Shown here piece after piece: positions 52,178 through 60,088 of a stretch of DNA of 64,000 nt (within the stretch, counting starts at the first letter, position 1; the number at the start of each line of letters is the position of its first letter). Where the stretch lies: assembly GCF_003002915.1 (NCBI RefSeq), contig NZ_PVTG01000013.1:62001-126000 (forward strand). Reading direction: 5' to 3'. The translations under genes were made by a program, and so were the position numbers. Source of the stretch: Geodermatophilus tzadiensis (GTDB lineage: Bacteria > Actinomycetota > Actinomycetes > Mycobacteriales > Geodermatophilaceae). The notes under the pieces were generated by a model. It searched no databases, had not been told where the DNA came from, and saw only the letters and a program-made list of their open reading frames with translations.

Positions 52178-53011
52178 CTAGTTGGGCGCCAGGACCCCCA
52201 CGCCGACGAGCGCGAGCAGCGACAGGCCCAGCACCACCCGGTAGACGACGAACGGGGTGAAGGTGCCGCGGTCGAGGTAGCGCAGCAGCCAGGCGATGAC
52301 CGACAGGCCCACCCCGAAGGCGATGACGGTGGCCAGGATCGTCGGCCCCCAGGAGATCGTCTCGCCGGCGACGTCGCCGGTGAACGTCTCGTAGACCTGG
52401 AAGAAGCCCGACCCGAGGACGGCGGGGATGGCCAGCAGGAACGAGTAGCGCGCCGCCGCGGCGCGGGTGTAGCCGAGGAAGAGCCCCATGGTGATCGTGC
52501 CGCCGGAGCGGGACACGCCGGGCACCAGCGCCATCGCCTGCGCCAGGCCGAACAGCAGCCCGTCGCGGACGGTGAGCTGGTGCAGCTCGCGGCGCTTGCG
52601 GCCCACCCGGTCGGCCCAGTAGAGGACCAGCGAGAAGGCCACCAGCGCGATCGCGACGATGCGCAGGTCGCGGAAGGTGGTCTCGATGTCGTCCTGGAAC
52701 AGCAGGCCGAGCAGCACGATCGGGATGCTGCCGACGATGATCAACCAGCCCATCCGGGCGTCGGGGTCCGAGCGCTTCGAGCGGTCGGTCAGCGCGCGCA
52801 GCCAGGCGACGACGATCCGCGCGATGTCCCGGCGGAAGTACAGCAGGACGGCGGCCTCGGTGCCGATCTGGGTGATCGCGGTGAACGCCGCTCCCGGGTC
52901 ACCCCAGCCCGACGCCTCCCCGACCACCCGCAGGTGGGCGCTGGAGGAGATCGGCAGGAACTCCGTCAGGCCCTGCACCAGGCCCAGGACGACGGCCTCG
53001 AACCAGCCCAT
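52178..53011 (-). CDS. uppP: Undecaprenyl-diphosphate phosphatase UppP/BacA
   Basis: Integral membrane phosphatase recycling the undecaprenyl carrier for peptidoglycan synthesis; gives bacitracin resistance. 277 residues with about eight transmembrane segments. Family motifs: LVQGLTEFLPISSSAHLRV (about 11-29), the second ALVPGVSRSGGTITMGLFLG (about 163-182, PGxSRSG phosphate site). ATG at 53011 lies 6 nt after the stop of an 18-codon leader ORF, with only GCGGGG between. Transcription probably begins at that leader's GTG, so translation of uppP may depend on it. Confidence 0.95.
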   Translation of the reverse strand: MGWFEAVVLGLVQGLTEFLPISSSAHLRVVGEASGWGDPGAAFTAITQIGTEAAVLLYFRRDIARIVVAWLRALTDRSKRSDPDARMGWLIIVGSIPIVLLGLLFQDDIETTFRDLRIVAIALVAFSLVLYWADRVGRKRRELHQLTVRDGLLFGLAQAMALVPGVSRSGGTITMGLFLGYTRAAAARYSFLLAIPAVLGSGFFQVYETFTGDVAGETISWGPTILATVIAFGVGLSVIAWLLRYLDRGTFTPFVVYRVVLGLSLLALVGVGVLAPN

Positions 53012-53017
53012 CCCCGC

Positions 53018-53074
53018 TCAGCTCCGGCGTCCGGACGACGGGGGGGCGGGCGCGGCGGAGGTCAGCGGGAGCAC
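53018..53074 (-). CDS. Possible 18-aa leader peptide upstream of uppP
   Basis: GTG at 53074 is 8 nt after a TAGGCT box, the same geometry as the window's leaderless genes. It opens an 18-codon frame (Leu-Pro-Leu then Ala/Pro/Ser-rich, ending Gly-Arg-Arg-Ser) whose TGA lies 6 nt before the uppP ATG. No homologue is recognised. Evidence is purely positional. Confidence 0.45.
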   Translation of the reverse strand: MLPLTSAAPAPPSSGRRS

Positions 53075-53082
53075 GGGCGGAC

Positions 53083-53088
53083 AGCCTA
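53083..53088 (-). promoter_or_regulatory. Leaderless -10 (TAGGCT) before the uppP leader ORF
   Basis: TAGGCT, 8-nt gap to GTG 53074; the only good promoter upstream of uppP. Confidence 0.55.
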
Positions 53089-53174
53089 GGTCGGGTCGCC
53101 GGGACGCACCGGGCGCGACCCGCGCGCCGTCCACCACACCCCCCGGGTGCCCGGCCCGTGTCGGCGTCCGGCGG

Positions 53175-53180
53175 TAGGTT
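53175..53180 (+). promoter_or_regulatory. Leaderless -10 (TAGGTT) for the aldo/keto reductase
   Basis: TAGGTT, 8-nt gap to the GTG at 53189. Confidence 0.6.
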
Positions 53181-53188
53181 GGCCGGTC

Positions 53189-54169
53189 GTGGAACAACGG
53201 GCGCTGGGGCGCAGCGGCCTGGTCGTCTCCCGGCTGGCGCTGGGCACCATGACCTGGGGCCGGGACACCGACGAGGACGAGGCGGCGCTGCAGCTGACCG
53301 CGTTCGCCGATGCCGGCGGGACCCTGGTCGACACCGCCGACGTCTACTGCGACGGGGACAGCGAGCGCCTGCTGGGCCGGCTGATGGCCGACGTCGTCCC
53401 CCGCTCGGAGCTGCTGGTGGCCACCAAGGCCGTGGGCCGCACCGGTGCCGGGCCGATGGGCCGCGGCGCCTCCCGCGGGCACCTGCTGGCCGCGCTGGAC
53501 GCCTCGCTGGAGCGGCTCGGCGTCGACCACGTGGACCTCTGGCAGCTGCACGCCTGGGACGAGCTGACGCCGGTCGAGGAGACCCTCGCGGCCTGCGACG
53601 CCGCGGTGACCTCCGGGCGGGCGCGCTACGTCGGGGTGAGCAACTTCACCGGCTGGCAGACCGCCCAGGCGGCCACCTGGCAGCGCGCCTGGCCCGGCCG
53701 CACGCCGCTGGTGAGCACCCAGGTCGAGTACTCCCTGCTGCAGCGCGGCGTGGAGCGGGAGGTGGTGCCCGCCGCGGAGGCGCTGGGCCTCGGCGTCCTG
53801 GCCTGGTCGCCGCTGGGCCGGGGGCTGCTCACCGGCAAGTACCGGACCGACACCCCCGACGGGTCGCGCGGGGCCTCGCCGCAGTGGGCCGGGTTCATCG
53901 ACGACCTGCGCTCCCCGGCCGCCGACCGGATCGTGGAGGCCGTGGTGACCGCCGCCGACGGGCTGGGCACCACGCCGCTGGCCGTGGCGCTGGCCTGGGT
54001 GCGCGACCGCCCCGGCGTGGTCGCGCCGGTGGTCGGCGCGCGCACCGCCGAGCAGCTGCAGGCCTCCCTCGACGCGGACTCGGTGCGGCTGCCCGCCGCG
54101 ATCCGCACCGCCCTGGAGGACGTGTCGGCGCCGCACTTCTCCTACCCCGACCAGCGGTCGGCCCGATGA
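53189..54169 (+). CDS. Aldo/keto reductase
   Basis: NADP-dependent TIM-barrel reductase of 326 residues. Catalytic tetrad visible: Asp and Tyr in LVDTADVYCDGDSERLLG (about 46-52), Lys in LLVATKAVGRTG (about 75) and His in VDLWQLHAWDE (about 115). YVGVSNFTGWQ and the C-terminal VVAPVVGARTAEQLQASL complete the family. Substrate unknown. Leaderless GTG start. Overlaps the helicase gene as ATGA, so the two are cotranscribed. Confidence 0.92.
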   Translation: MEQRALGRSGLVVSRLALGTMTWGRDTDEDEAALQLTAFADAGGTLVDTADVYCDGDSERLLGRLMADVVPRSELLVATKAVGRTGAGPMGRGASRGHLLAALDASLERLGVDHVDLWQLHAWDELTPVEETLAACDAAVTSGRARYVGVSNFTGWQTAQAATWQRAWPGRTPLVSTQVEYSLLQRGVEREVVPAAEALGLGVLAWSPLGRGLLTGKYRTDTPDGSRGASPQWAGFIDDLRSPAADRIVEAVVTAADGLGTTPLAVALAWVRDRPGVVAPVVGARTAEQLQASLDADSVRLPAAIRTALEDVSAPHFSYPDQRSAR

Positions 54170-56121
54170 CCGCCGCCCCCACCACCGCGGCCCCCGACCC
54201 GGTCTTCGCCGCATTCTGCGCCGCGGGTCTGTGGCCGGGCCTGGGCAAGCGGGCCGCCGCCGAGCTGCCCGGCGCCGGGATCACCTCGCCCGACGACGTC
54301 ACCGCCGCGCGGCTGCAGAAGCTGCCGCGGGTCGGCACGCAGCGCGCCGAGCGGCTGTTCTCCTCCTTCCTCGCCGCCCAGCCCACCTACGGCGTGGTGG
54401 AACTGCTGGTGACGGCGGGCCTGGAGGCGAGGCTGGCGTCCTCGGCCGCCGACGCCCTGGGCGAGGACGCCGCCCGCCGGCTGCGCGACGACCCGTGGGC
54501 GCTGCTGCGGCTGCCCACCGTCAGCCTGCGCGACGCCGACCGGCTGGCCCTCTCGCTGCTGCCCGGCGCCGACCGCAGCGACAGCCGCCGCGGCCGGGCG
54601 ATCGTCCTCGTCACGCTGCGGACGGCGGCGCGCGACGGGCACACCGTGCTGCCCGCCGACCTGGTGGTGGCCGCGCTCCGGGCCGAGGGCGTGGCCGACC
54701 CGGCGGCCGCGGTCCTCGCCGCGGTCGAGTCGGGCGAGGTGCTCGACCACGAGCCGCCGGAGCCGGAGTGGGACGAGGAGTCCGACGAGGAGCCCCCCGA
54801 GCCGGACCCGGCGCTGCGGGTGCTGTCGCTGGCCCGCTTCGGCATGGCCGAGGAGGCCGTCGCCGAGGGCGTGGCGCGGCTGGCGGCCACCGCCGAGCGG
54901 ATCGCCGACCCCGCCGCCGTCCGGTCGGTGGCCAAGGGCCTCGACGACGCGCAGAAGGCCGCCGTCGCGCAGGTGCTCGGCGCCGGGGTCTCGCTGCTGA
55001 CCGGCGGGCCCGGCACCGGCAAGAGCCGCACGGTGGCCGCCGTCGTCCGGCTGCTGCGCGCCACGGGCAGCGAGGTGGCGCTGGCCGCGCCCACCGGGCG
55101 GGCCGCCAAGCGGCTGGAGGAGCTCACCGACCACCCGGCGACGACGGTGCACCGGCTGCTGGGCTCGCAGGGCTTCGGCGGCGGGTTCGCCCGCAACGAG
55201 GAGTGGCCGCTGGACGCCGACGTCGTGGTGGTCGACGAGGCCTCGATGCTCGACGTCGAGCTGACCGCGGCGCTGGTCGAGGCCTGCCCCGACGGCACCC
55301 ACCTGCTGCTGGTCGGCGACCCCGCGCAGCTGCCCTCGATCGGCCCCGGGCACGTGCTCGGTGACCTCATCGACTCCGGGGTCGTGCCGGTGACCGAGCT
55401 GACCACCCTCTACCGGCAGGCCGAGGGCGGCGCGATCGCCCGGCTGGCCAACGCCGTCCGCGGCGGGCAGCTGCCGCCGGTGGACTCCCCCGACCGCGAG
55501 GTGGTCGTGGTCCCCGCGTCCGGCAGCGGCGAGGCGGCCCGGCGGGTGGTGCAGCTGGTCACCGACTCGATCCCGCGGGCGCTGGGGATCGAGCCGCGCA
55601 ACGTGCAGGTGGTGACGCCGGTGCACCGCGGCCCGGCCGGCACCATCGAGCTGAACCGGGCGCTCAAGGAGCGGCTGAACCCGGGCGAGGGCACCGTGTT
55701 CGGCTTCGACGTCGGCGACCGCGTGGTGGCGACGGCCAACCACCTCGACATCGAGCCGATCGGGTTCGCCAACGGCGAGGTGGGCGTGGTGACCGGCACC
55801 GGCGACGGCACCCTCGACGTCGCGTTCGCCTCCGGGCCGGTGACGGTGCCCAACGACGCGCTGCCCGACCTCAAGCACGGCTGGGCGATCACCGTGCACC
55901 GCGCGCAGGGCTCGGAGTGGCCCGGCGTGGTGGTGGTGCTGCCGCCCGAGGCCGGCGGGATGCTCTCGCGGCCGCTGGTCTACACCGCGCTCACCCGCGC
56001 GCAGCAGCACCTGTCGATCGTGCACGCGTCGGGGGCGGCGCTGGCGCGGGCGGTGCGGGAGGTCGACGTCCGGCCCCGCCGAACCCGCCTGGCCCAGCTC
56101 CTGCGCGAGAACGCCGGCTGA
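54166..56121 (+). CDS. RecD2-like 5'-3' DNA helicase (AAA ATPase)
   Basis: Superfamily 1B helicase of 651 residues related to RecD/RecD2. The N-terminus has helix-hairpin-helix elements (LWPGLGKRAAAELPGAGI, KLPRVGTQRAERLFSSF), then an acidic EPPEPEWDEESDEEPPEPDP linker (about 198-218). Walker A is LLTGGPGTGKSRTVAAVV (about 280-297), Walker B VVVVDEASMLDVE (about 354-366), motif III GDPAQLPSIGPG. The UvrD_C2 end carries WAITVHRAQGSEWPGVVVV (about 573) and VYTALTRAQQHLSIVHA. It is shorter than typical RecD2 (about 720-760). Starts on ATG overlapping the reductase stop. Confidence 0.9.
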   Translation: MTAAPTTAAPDPVFAAFCAAGLWPGLGKRAAAELPGAGITSPDDVTAARLQKLPRVGTQRAERLFSSFLAAQPTYGVVELLVTAGLEARLASSAADALGEDAARRLRDDPWALLRLPTVSLRDADRLALSLLPGADRSDSRRGRAIVLVTLRTAARDGHTVLPADLVVAALRAEGVADPAAAVLAAVESGEVLDHEPPEPEWDEESDEEPPEPDPALRVLSLARFGMAEEAVAEGVARLAATAERIADPAAVRSVAKGLDDAQKAAVAQVLGAGVSLLTGGPGTGKSRTVAAVVRLLRATGSEVALAAPTGRAAKRLEELTDHPATTVHRLLGSQGFGGGFARNEEWPLDADVVVVDEASMLDVELTAALVEACPDGTHLLLVGDPAQLPSIGPGHVLGDLIDSGVVPVTELTTLYRQAEGGAIARLANAVRGGQLPPVDSPDREVVVVPASGSGEAARRVVQLVTDSIPRALGIEPRNVQVVTPVHRGPAGTIELNRALKERLNPGEGTVFGFDVGDRVVATANHLDIEPIGFANGEVGVVTGTGDGTLDVAFASGPVTVPNDALPDLKHGWAITVHRAQGSEWPGVVVVLPPEAGGMLSRPLVYTALTRAQQHLSIVHASGAALARAVREVDVRPRRTRLAQLLRENAG

Positions 56122-56153
56122 CCGTCCGAGCAGCGGCTGACCGTCCGGGCACA

Positions 56154-56201
56154 GGAAGCAACACCTACGTCCTCGGGCGCCCGGACGTGGGTATTGCTTC
56201 C
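56154..56201. terminator. 19-bp-stem hairpin between convergent genes
   Basis: Arms 56154-56172 and 56183-56201 match in 17 of 19 positions, the two others being G-U pairs in RNA, around a 10-nt loop. It lies between the helicase and DUF2470 gene ends. Confidence 0.75.
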
Positions 56202-56211
56202 CATGCCGCGT

Positions 56212-56976
56212 TCAGTCGCGGCGGGTGAGGCCGGCGCGCAGGGCGCACAGCAGCTGCGACGTCGCCGCCCGCAGCTGGCCCGGGCAGGTCAGCGGCCGCG
56301 GGAAGGGCACCCGGACGTCGCGGTGCCCGCCGGGCCGCTCCACCCGCAGCCGGTAGCCGAACCGGTCGACGCCGAGCGGGCGCACGACCTCGCCCGGGCC
56401 GACGGCGACCCGGCTGCGCAGCACGGCGAGCACGTCGGGGTGGTCGCGCTCGAGGTGCTGCAGCACCCCCGCCTCGACGGCGGCGAGCGGGTCGGGGCGG
56501 GCGGCGGCGAACCCGGCCGGCGACACCTCGGTGCAGCCGCCGCCCTCGCGCAGCACCACCTCGGCGAGGTCGAGCCGCAGCAGCGCCGCCGCGCCGCCGA
56601 CGTCGAGCAGCGCACCCTCGGGCCGCACCTCGGCGAAGGCCAGCGCGGCGGCGGTGCGGTCGGCCACCGGCACCGGCGTCAGCCAGCCGGAGAGCCACAG
56701 CGTGGCGCGCACCGGGTCGCGCAGCGGCACCGGCGCCCGGTCGCTCACCATCAGCAGCGCCGAGACGTCGGCCCGCTCCTGCACCGCGCCGGCCACCTCG
56801 CCGTCGGCGGGGACGAGCACCAGCACCTGGCCGTTCGCCGTGGTGGCGTGCGCGAGCGGGCGGGCCGGCTCGTGCCCGGGCAGGCAGACGGCGGCGGCCG
56901 TCCGGGTGGCGGCGGTGCGGGCGCGCTCGGCGGCGCCGGCGACGGACGGCGCCTGCGGACCGGAGCAGGTGGTCAC
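56212..56976 (-). CDS. DUF2470-domain protein, iron-regulated (haem-iron utilisation type)
   Basis: 254-residue protein with an N-terminal pyridoxamine-oxidase-like flavin fold (about 15-150; RTAAAVCLPGHEPARPLAHA, VLVLVPADGE, VSALLMVSDRAPVPLRDP) and a C-terminal DUF2470 domain (about 160-250; HLERDHPDVLAVL, VRPLGVDRFGYRLRVE, VRVPFPRPLTCPGQLRA). This architecture is found in haem-degrading HugZ-like proteins. GTG at 56976 follows GAGGGGG. A near-consensus IdeR/DtxR box overlaps its -10, so it should be expressed when iron is scarce. Enzymatic activity is inferred. Confidence 0.83.
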   Translation of the reverse strand: MTTCSGPQAPSVAGAAERARTAATRTAAAVCLPGHEPARPLAHATTANGQVLVLVPADGEVAGAVQERADVSALLMVSDRAPVPLRDPVRATLWLSGWLTPVPVADRTAAALAFAEVRPEGALLDVGGAAALLRLDLAEVVLREGGGCTEVSPAGFAAARPDPLAAVEAGVLQHLERDHPDVLAVLRSRVAVGPGEVVRPLGVDRFGYRLRVERPGGHRDVRVPFPRPLTCPGQLRAATSQLLCALRAGLTRRD

Positions 56977-56996
56977 GGAGCCCCCTCGGATCGAAG

Positions 56997-57015
56997 TTAG
57001 GGCAGCCTAACCACA
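56997..57015 (-). promoter_or_regulatory. IdeR/DtxR iron box overlapping the DUF2470 promoter
   Basis: The 19-bp site matches the IdeR consensus TTAGGTTAGGCTAACCTAA in 15 of 19 positions on the minus strand. Its TAGGCT (57004-57009) doubles as the -10 of the downstream gene, so bound IdeR would block transcription. Confidence 0.75.
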
Positions 57016-57096
57016 CTCGGCGTCCGACGGGAAGTGTGCCGGGCGTGCCGACCGGGCAGGACGACGGGGACGCACACCGGCTCCCCGGGAGGCCCC

Positions 57097-57885
57097 GTGA
57101 CCCGCTCCGGCGCCCCGCGGCGCGCCCTGGTGACCAACGACGACGGGATCGACAGCCCCGGGCTGCACGCGCTCGCCCGGGTGGCGGTGCGGGCCGGGCT
57201 CGAGGTGACCGTGGCCGCGCCGCACGAGGAGTACAGCGGGTCGGCCGCCGCGCTGACCGCCGTGCACTCCTCCGGCCGGCTGGTGCTGCACCGGCGGCCG
57301 CTCCCCGGGGTGGACGCCGTCCGCACGCTCGCGGTCGAGGCCTCCCCCGCGTTCATCGCCTTCGCCGGCGTCCGCGGGGCGTTCGGCGAGCCGCCCGACC
57401 TCGTGCTGTCCGGGGTGAACAAGGGGCCCAACACCGGGACGGTGGTGCTGCACTCGGGGACCGTGGGCGCCGCGCTGACCGCGACCACGCAGGGCCTGCC
57501 CGGGGTGGCGGTCTCCCTCGAGGGCGCCGCGGACTGGACCGCCGAGCACGCCTGGGACACCGCGGAGGAGGTGAGCGCCCGCGTCCTGCGGTGGGTGCTG
57601 GCGCACCCGCCGGGGCCGGTCGTGGTCAACGTCAACGTGCCCGACGTCCCGCCGGACCGGCTGCGCGGCCTGTGCGCGGCGCGGCTGGACCCGCAGGGCG
57701 CGGTGCAGGTCGAGGTGGGTGAGACCGGCGAGGACTTCGTGGCGCTGACCTACCGCGAGGCGCCCGGGCCGCCGGCGCCCGGCAGCGACGTCGCGCTGCT
57801 CCGGGAGGGCTGGGCGACGGTGACCCTGCTCGGACCGCCGGGCGAGGTGCCCGGCGCCGGCTACCCGGACCTGGACTCCGCCTGA
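57097..57885 (+). CDS. surE: 5'/3'-nucleotidase SurE
   Basis: Metal-dependent nucleoside monophosphatase of 262 residues. Signature ALVTNDDGIDSPGLHALA (about 11-28, DD metal site), PHEEYSGSAAALT (Ser metal ligand), VLSGVNKGPNTGTVVLHSGT (Asn-x-Gly-x-Asn site, about 105-124) and VVNVNVPDV. GTG at 57097 has GGGAGG 6 nt upstream, which fixes the start well inside the longer open frame. Its stop is 11 bp from the convergent small acidic gene. Confidence 0.93.
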   Translation: MTRSGAPRRALVTNDDGIDSPGLHALARVAVRAGLEVTVAAPHEEYSGSAAALTAVHSSGRLVLHRRPLPGVDAVRTLAVEASPAFIAFAGVRGAFGEPPDLVLSGVNKGPNTGTVVLHSGTVGAALTATTQGLPGVAVSLEGAADWTAEHAWDTAEEVSARVLRWVLAHPPGPVVVNVNVPDVPPDRLRGLCAARLDPQGAVQVEVGETGEDFVALTYREAPGPPAPGSDVALLREGWATVTLLGPPGEVPGAGYPDLDSA

Positions 57886-57896
57886 GCGGCGGTCGG

Positions 57897-58157
57897 TCAG
57901 TCGGTGCGCTCGTCGTCGTCCAGCGGGACGTCGACCTCCTGCTCGAGGACGTCGGCCTCGTTCGCGTCGCGGTCGCCCACCCCGCGCGGGGTGCCCGCGG
58001 CGCCCGGCGCGGTGGCCAGCTGCTGCTCGAGCGCGTCGGCCTCGGGGACGCCGTCGCCGATGCCGCCGACCTCGCCGGCGAGGATGGGGGCGGCGGGCTC
58101 GACCAGCGCCTCCTGCTCGGCGCGATCGGCGTCGTCGGCGGTGCCGGGATCGGTCAC
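57897..58157 (-). CDS. Small acidic conserved hypothetical protein, 86 aa
   Basis: Strongly acidic, low-complexity protein with two copies of an EADxLEQ motif (PEADALEQQ and NEADVLEQEVDVPLD), likely disordered. Such proteins are common in actinobacteria without known function. GTG at 58157 is chosen for GGGAGG 6 nt upstream. Divergent from the DUF5703 gene. Confidence 0.75.
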   Translation of the reverse strand: MTDPGTADDADRAEQEALVEPAAPILAGEVGGIGDGVPEADALEQQLATAPGAAGTPRGVGDRDANEADVLEQEVDVPLDDDERTD

Positions 58158-58272
58158 GTCGTCCTCCCTCGGTGCGGTGCGTCGGTCGCCGCCCATCCTG
58201 CCGCCCGCCGGCGGTCCCGGCAGCCCGCGAACGGCAGGTGGCGCACGGGTGACCGGCGGTCGTCGTGCGTGG

Positions 58273-58278
58273 CACCAT
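58273..58278 (+). promoter_or_regulatory. Leaderless -10-like (CACCAT) for the DUF5703 gene
   Basis: CACCAT, 7-nt gap to the GTG at 58286; retains A2 and T6 of the consensus. No Shine-Dalgarno between. Confidence 0.4.
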
Positions 58279-58285
58279 CGGGCGG

Positions 58286-58489
58286 GTGGACGGCGCCGAC
58301 GACTACGAGTACGCGCCGCTGCGGATCCCGCCGGGCACGTCCCGGTCCGCAGCGGCGACCATGCTGAGCCTCCAGGTCGACGTCGGCGGGTGGGAGCTCG
58401 CCCGCCTCCAGCTGCACGCCGACGGCACCCGCAAGGCCGTCCTGCGGCGGCGGGCCCGGCTGTCCTACCTGCCGATGCCCGTCACCTGA
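58286..58489 (+). CDS. DUF5703-family small protein, 67 aa
   Basis: Short conserved actinobacterial protein: DYEYAPLRIPPGTSRSAAAT, LSLQVDVGGWELARLQLHADGT and RRRARLSYL closely follow the DUF5703 pattern. Function unknown. GTG at 58286 is leaderless. Its stop is 4 bp from the convergent SDR stop. Confidence 0.85.
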   Translation: MDGADDYEYAPLRIPPGTSRSAAATMLSLQVDVGGWELARLQLHADGTRKAVLRRRARLSYLPMPVT

Positions 58490-58493
58490 GCGG

Positions 58494-59300
58494 TCACCGC
58501 ATCGACGGGGGCCGCAGCGCCTCCGGGACGACGGCGGTCTCGCCGGTCGCCGTCCTCGCGCTGGGCACGCCCTTGAACCGGTAGGGCACCGTGCCGACGC
58601 CGGGCTGGATGACGTAGGCCGCGCCCGGCTCGCCGGACTCCCACGCCGCGACCATCGCGGCGGCGACCTCGGCGGCGGGGATGACCGGGAACTGCGCAGC
58701 CTCGAACTCGTGCCGGATGCGGTCGATGATCGCGGTGTCGGCGAACCCCGGGCAGATCGCGGTGATGGTGGTGCCCTCGCGGGCCAGCCGCGGCGCCATC
58801 GACCGGACGAACGCGATCGCGCCGCCCTTGGCCACGCTGTAGCCGGGGTCGGTGGCCATCGGCGAGAGGCCGGCCAGCGACGCCGTCACCACGATGGCGC
58901 CGCCGCCGGCCCGCCGGATCGCCGGCCGCGCGGCCTGCACGCCGTAGACGACGCCGAAGAGGTCGACGTCGACGACGCGCAGGAACTCCTCGAGGTCGAG
59001 CTCGTCGTCGCTCTTGGCCGCCGAGATGCCGGCGTTGAGGTAGGCGGCGTCGAGCCGGCCGTGCTCGGCCTCCACCCGGGCGACCACCGCCTCGTTGGCC
59101 GCGCGGTCGGTGACGTCGAGGGCGGCGAAGTGCGCGCCGAGCTCGTCGGCCACCGACCGGTTGCGCTCGGTGTCGAGGTCGGCGACGACGACGGTGACGT
59201 CGCGCTCGCGCAGCTGCTGCGTGAGCGCGCGGCCGAAGCCACCGGTGCCCCCGGTGATCAGCGCGACGGAACCCGGGCCGGGCGGTGGAGGGAAGGTCAC
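58494..59300 (-). CDS. SDR-family oxidoreductase
   Basis: Classical short-chain dehydrogenase of 268 residues: cofactor motif ALITGGTGGFGRAL (about 13-26), VVVADLDTERN (acidic residue favouring NAD), YLNAGIS (NAG), catalytic Ser in VVTASLAGLS and Tyr-x-x-x-Lys in DPGYSVAKGGAIA (about 155). Substrate unknown. GTG at 59300 lies 7 bp after the racemase stop with no clear Shine-Dalgarno, so it is probably coupled to it. Confidence 0.9.
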   Translation of the reverse strand: MTFPPPPGPGSVALITGGTGGFGRALTQQLRERDVTVVVADLDTERNRSVADELGAHFAALDVTDRAANEAVVARVEAEHGRLDAAYLNAGISAAKSDDELDLEEFLRVVDVDLFGVVYGVQAARPAIRRAGGGAIVVTASLAGLSPMATDPGYSVAKGGAIAFVRSMAPRLAREGTTITAICPGFADTAIIDRIRHEFEAAQFPVIPAAEVAAAMVAAWESGEPGAAYVIQPGVGTVPYRFKGVPSARTATGETAVVPEALRPPSMR

Positions 59301-59307
59301 CCGGGCA

Positions 59308-60006
59308 TCACACCACGGGCGCCGGGACGGCCAGCGCGCGGTCGACGGCGGCGGTCACGTGCAGCCGGGCCGAGGGCAGCAGCGGCACCGGGGAGTCGTC
59401 CGGGCCGAGCAGCAGCTCGAGCTCGGTGCAGCTCAGCGCCACCGCCTGCGCCCCCCGCGCGGCGAGCCGGGCGACCACCGCGCGCAGCTGCGCACGGGTG
59501 CCGTCGGACAGGACGCCGCGGCACAGCTCGCCGAAGATCGCGGCGTCGACGAGCTCGACGTCGTCCTCCGGCGGGGTGAGCACGGTGAGCCCGCGGGCGG
59601 CGAGCCGGTCGCGGTAGAAGGGCTCGCGCACGGTGCCGGCGGCCCCGAGCAGCCCGACCACCGGTCCGGGCGCGGCGGCGGCCACCGCGTCGGCGATGTG
59701 CAGGAACGGCACGGCCAGCGCGGCCTCCAGCGCGGGGGCGACCTTGTGCATGTAGTTCGTGCACAGCAGCACGAGGTCGGCGCCGGCGGCCTCCAGCGCC
59801 CGCGCCTCGGCGGTGAGCAGCGCCGCGGCGTCGTCCCACCGGTCCTCCACCTGGCAGGCGCGCACCGCGCGGAAGTCGAGGCTGCGCACCAGCAGGGAGG
59901 CGCTGGCCAGGCCGCCGAGCCGGTCGCGGACCAGCTCGTTGGCCACCCGGTAGTACAGCGCCGTCGACTCCCAGCTCATCCCGCCCAGCAGTCCGATCGT
60001 CTCCAT
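59308..60006 (-). CDS. Aspartate/glutamate racemase family protein
   Basis: 232-residue cofactor-independent racemase. Both catalytic cysteines are present: VLLCTNYMHKVAP (about 83) and AVALSCTELELLLG (about 195). The N-terminal ETIGLLGGMSWESTALYYRV matches the YgeA/aspartate racemase branch. ATG at 60006 is 6 nt after a CAGCCT -10-like box, possibly leaderless. Divergent from the LysR gene, which may regulate it. Confidence 0.9.
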   Translation of the reverse strand: METIGLLGGMSWESTALYYRVANELVRDRLGGLASASLLVRSLDFRAVRACQVEDRWDDAAALLTAEARALEAAGADLVLLCTNYMHKVAPALEAALAVPFLHIADAVAAAAPGPVVGLLGAAGTVREPFYRDRLAARGLTVLTPPEDDVELVDAAIFGELCRGVLSDGTRAQLRAVVARLAARGAQAVALSCTELELLLGPDDSPVPLLPSARLHVTAAVDRALAVPAPVV

Positions 60007-60012
60007 GCGCCC

Positions 60013-60018
60013 AGGCTG
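60013..60018 (-). promoter_or_regulatory. Leaderless -10-like (CAGCCT) for the racemase
   Basis: CAGCCT, 6-nt gap to the ATG at 60006; weaker than TAGnnT boxes elsewhere. Confidence 0.35.
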
Positions 60019-60064
60019 GCCGACCACCACCTCCCCCACCAGACCGCGGGGTCGACCGTCGGAC

Positions 60065-60079
60065 CCAAGCGCTGCTTGG
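60065..60079. promoter_or_regulatory. Inverted repeat CCAAGC-GCT-GCTTGG, candidate LysR operator
   Basis: Perfect 6-bp arms, 10 bp before the LysR start and 59 bp before the divergent racemase. It overlaps a TTGGAT -10-like box, so autorepression is plausible. Confidence 0.5.
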
Positions 60080-60088
60080 ATGTCGGGC

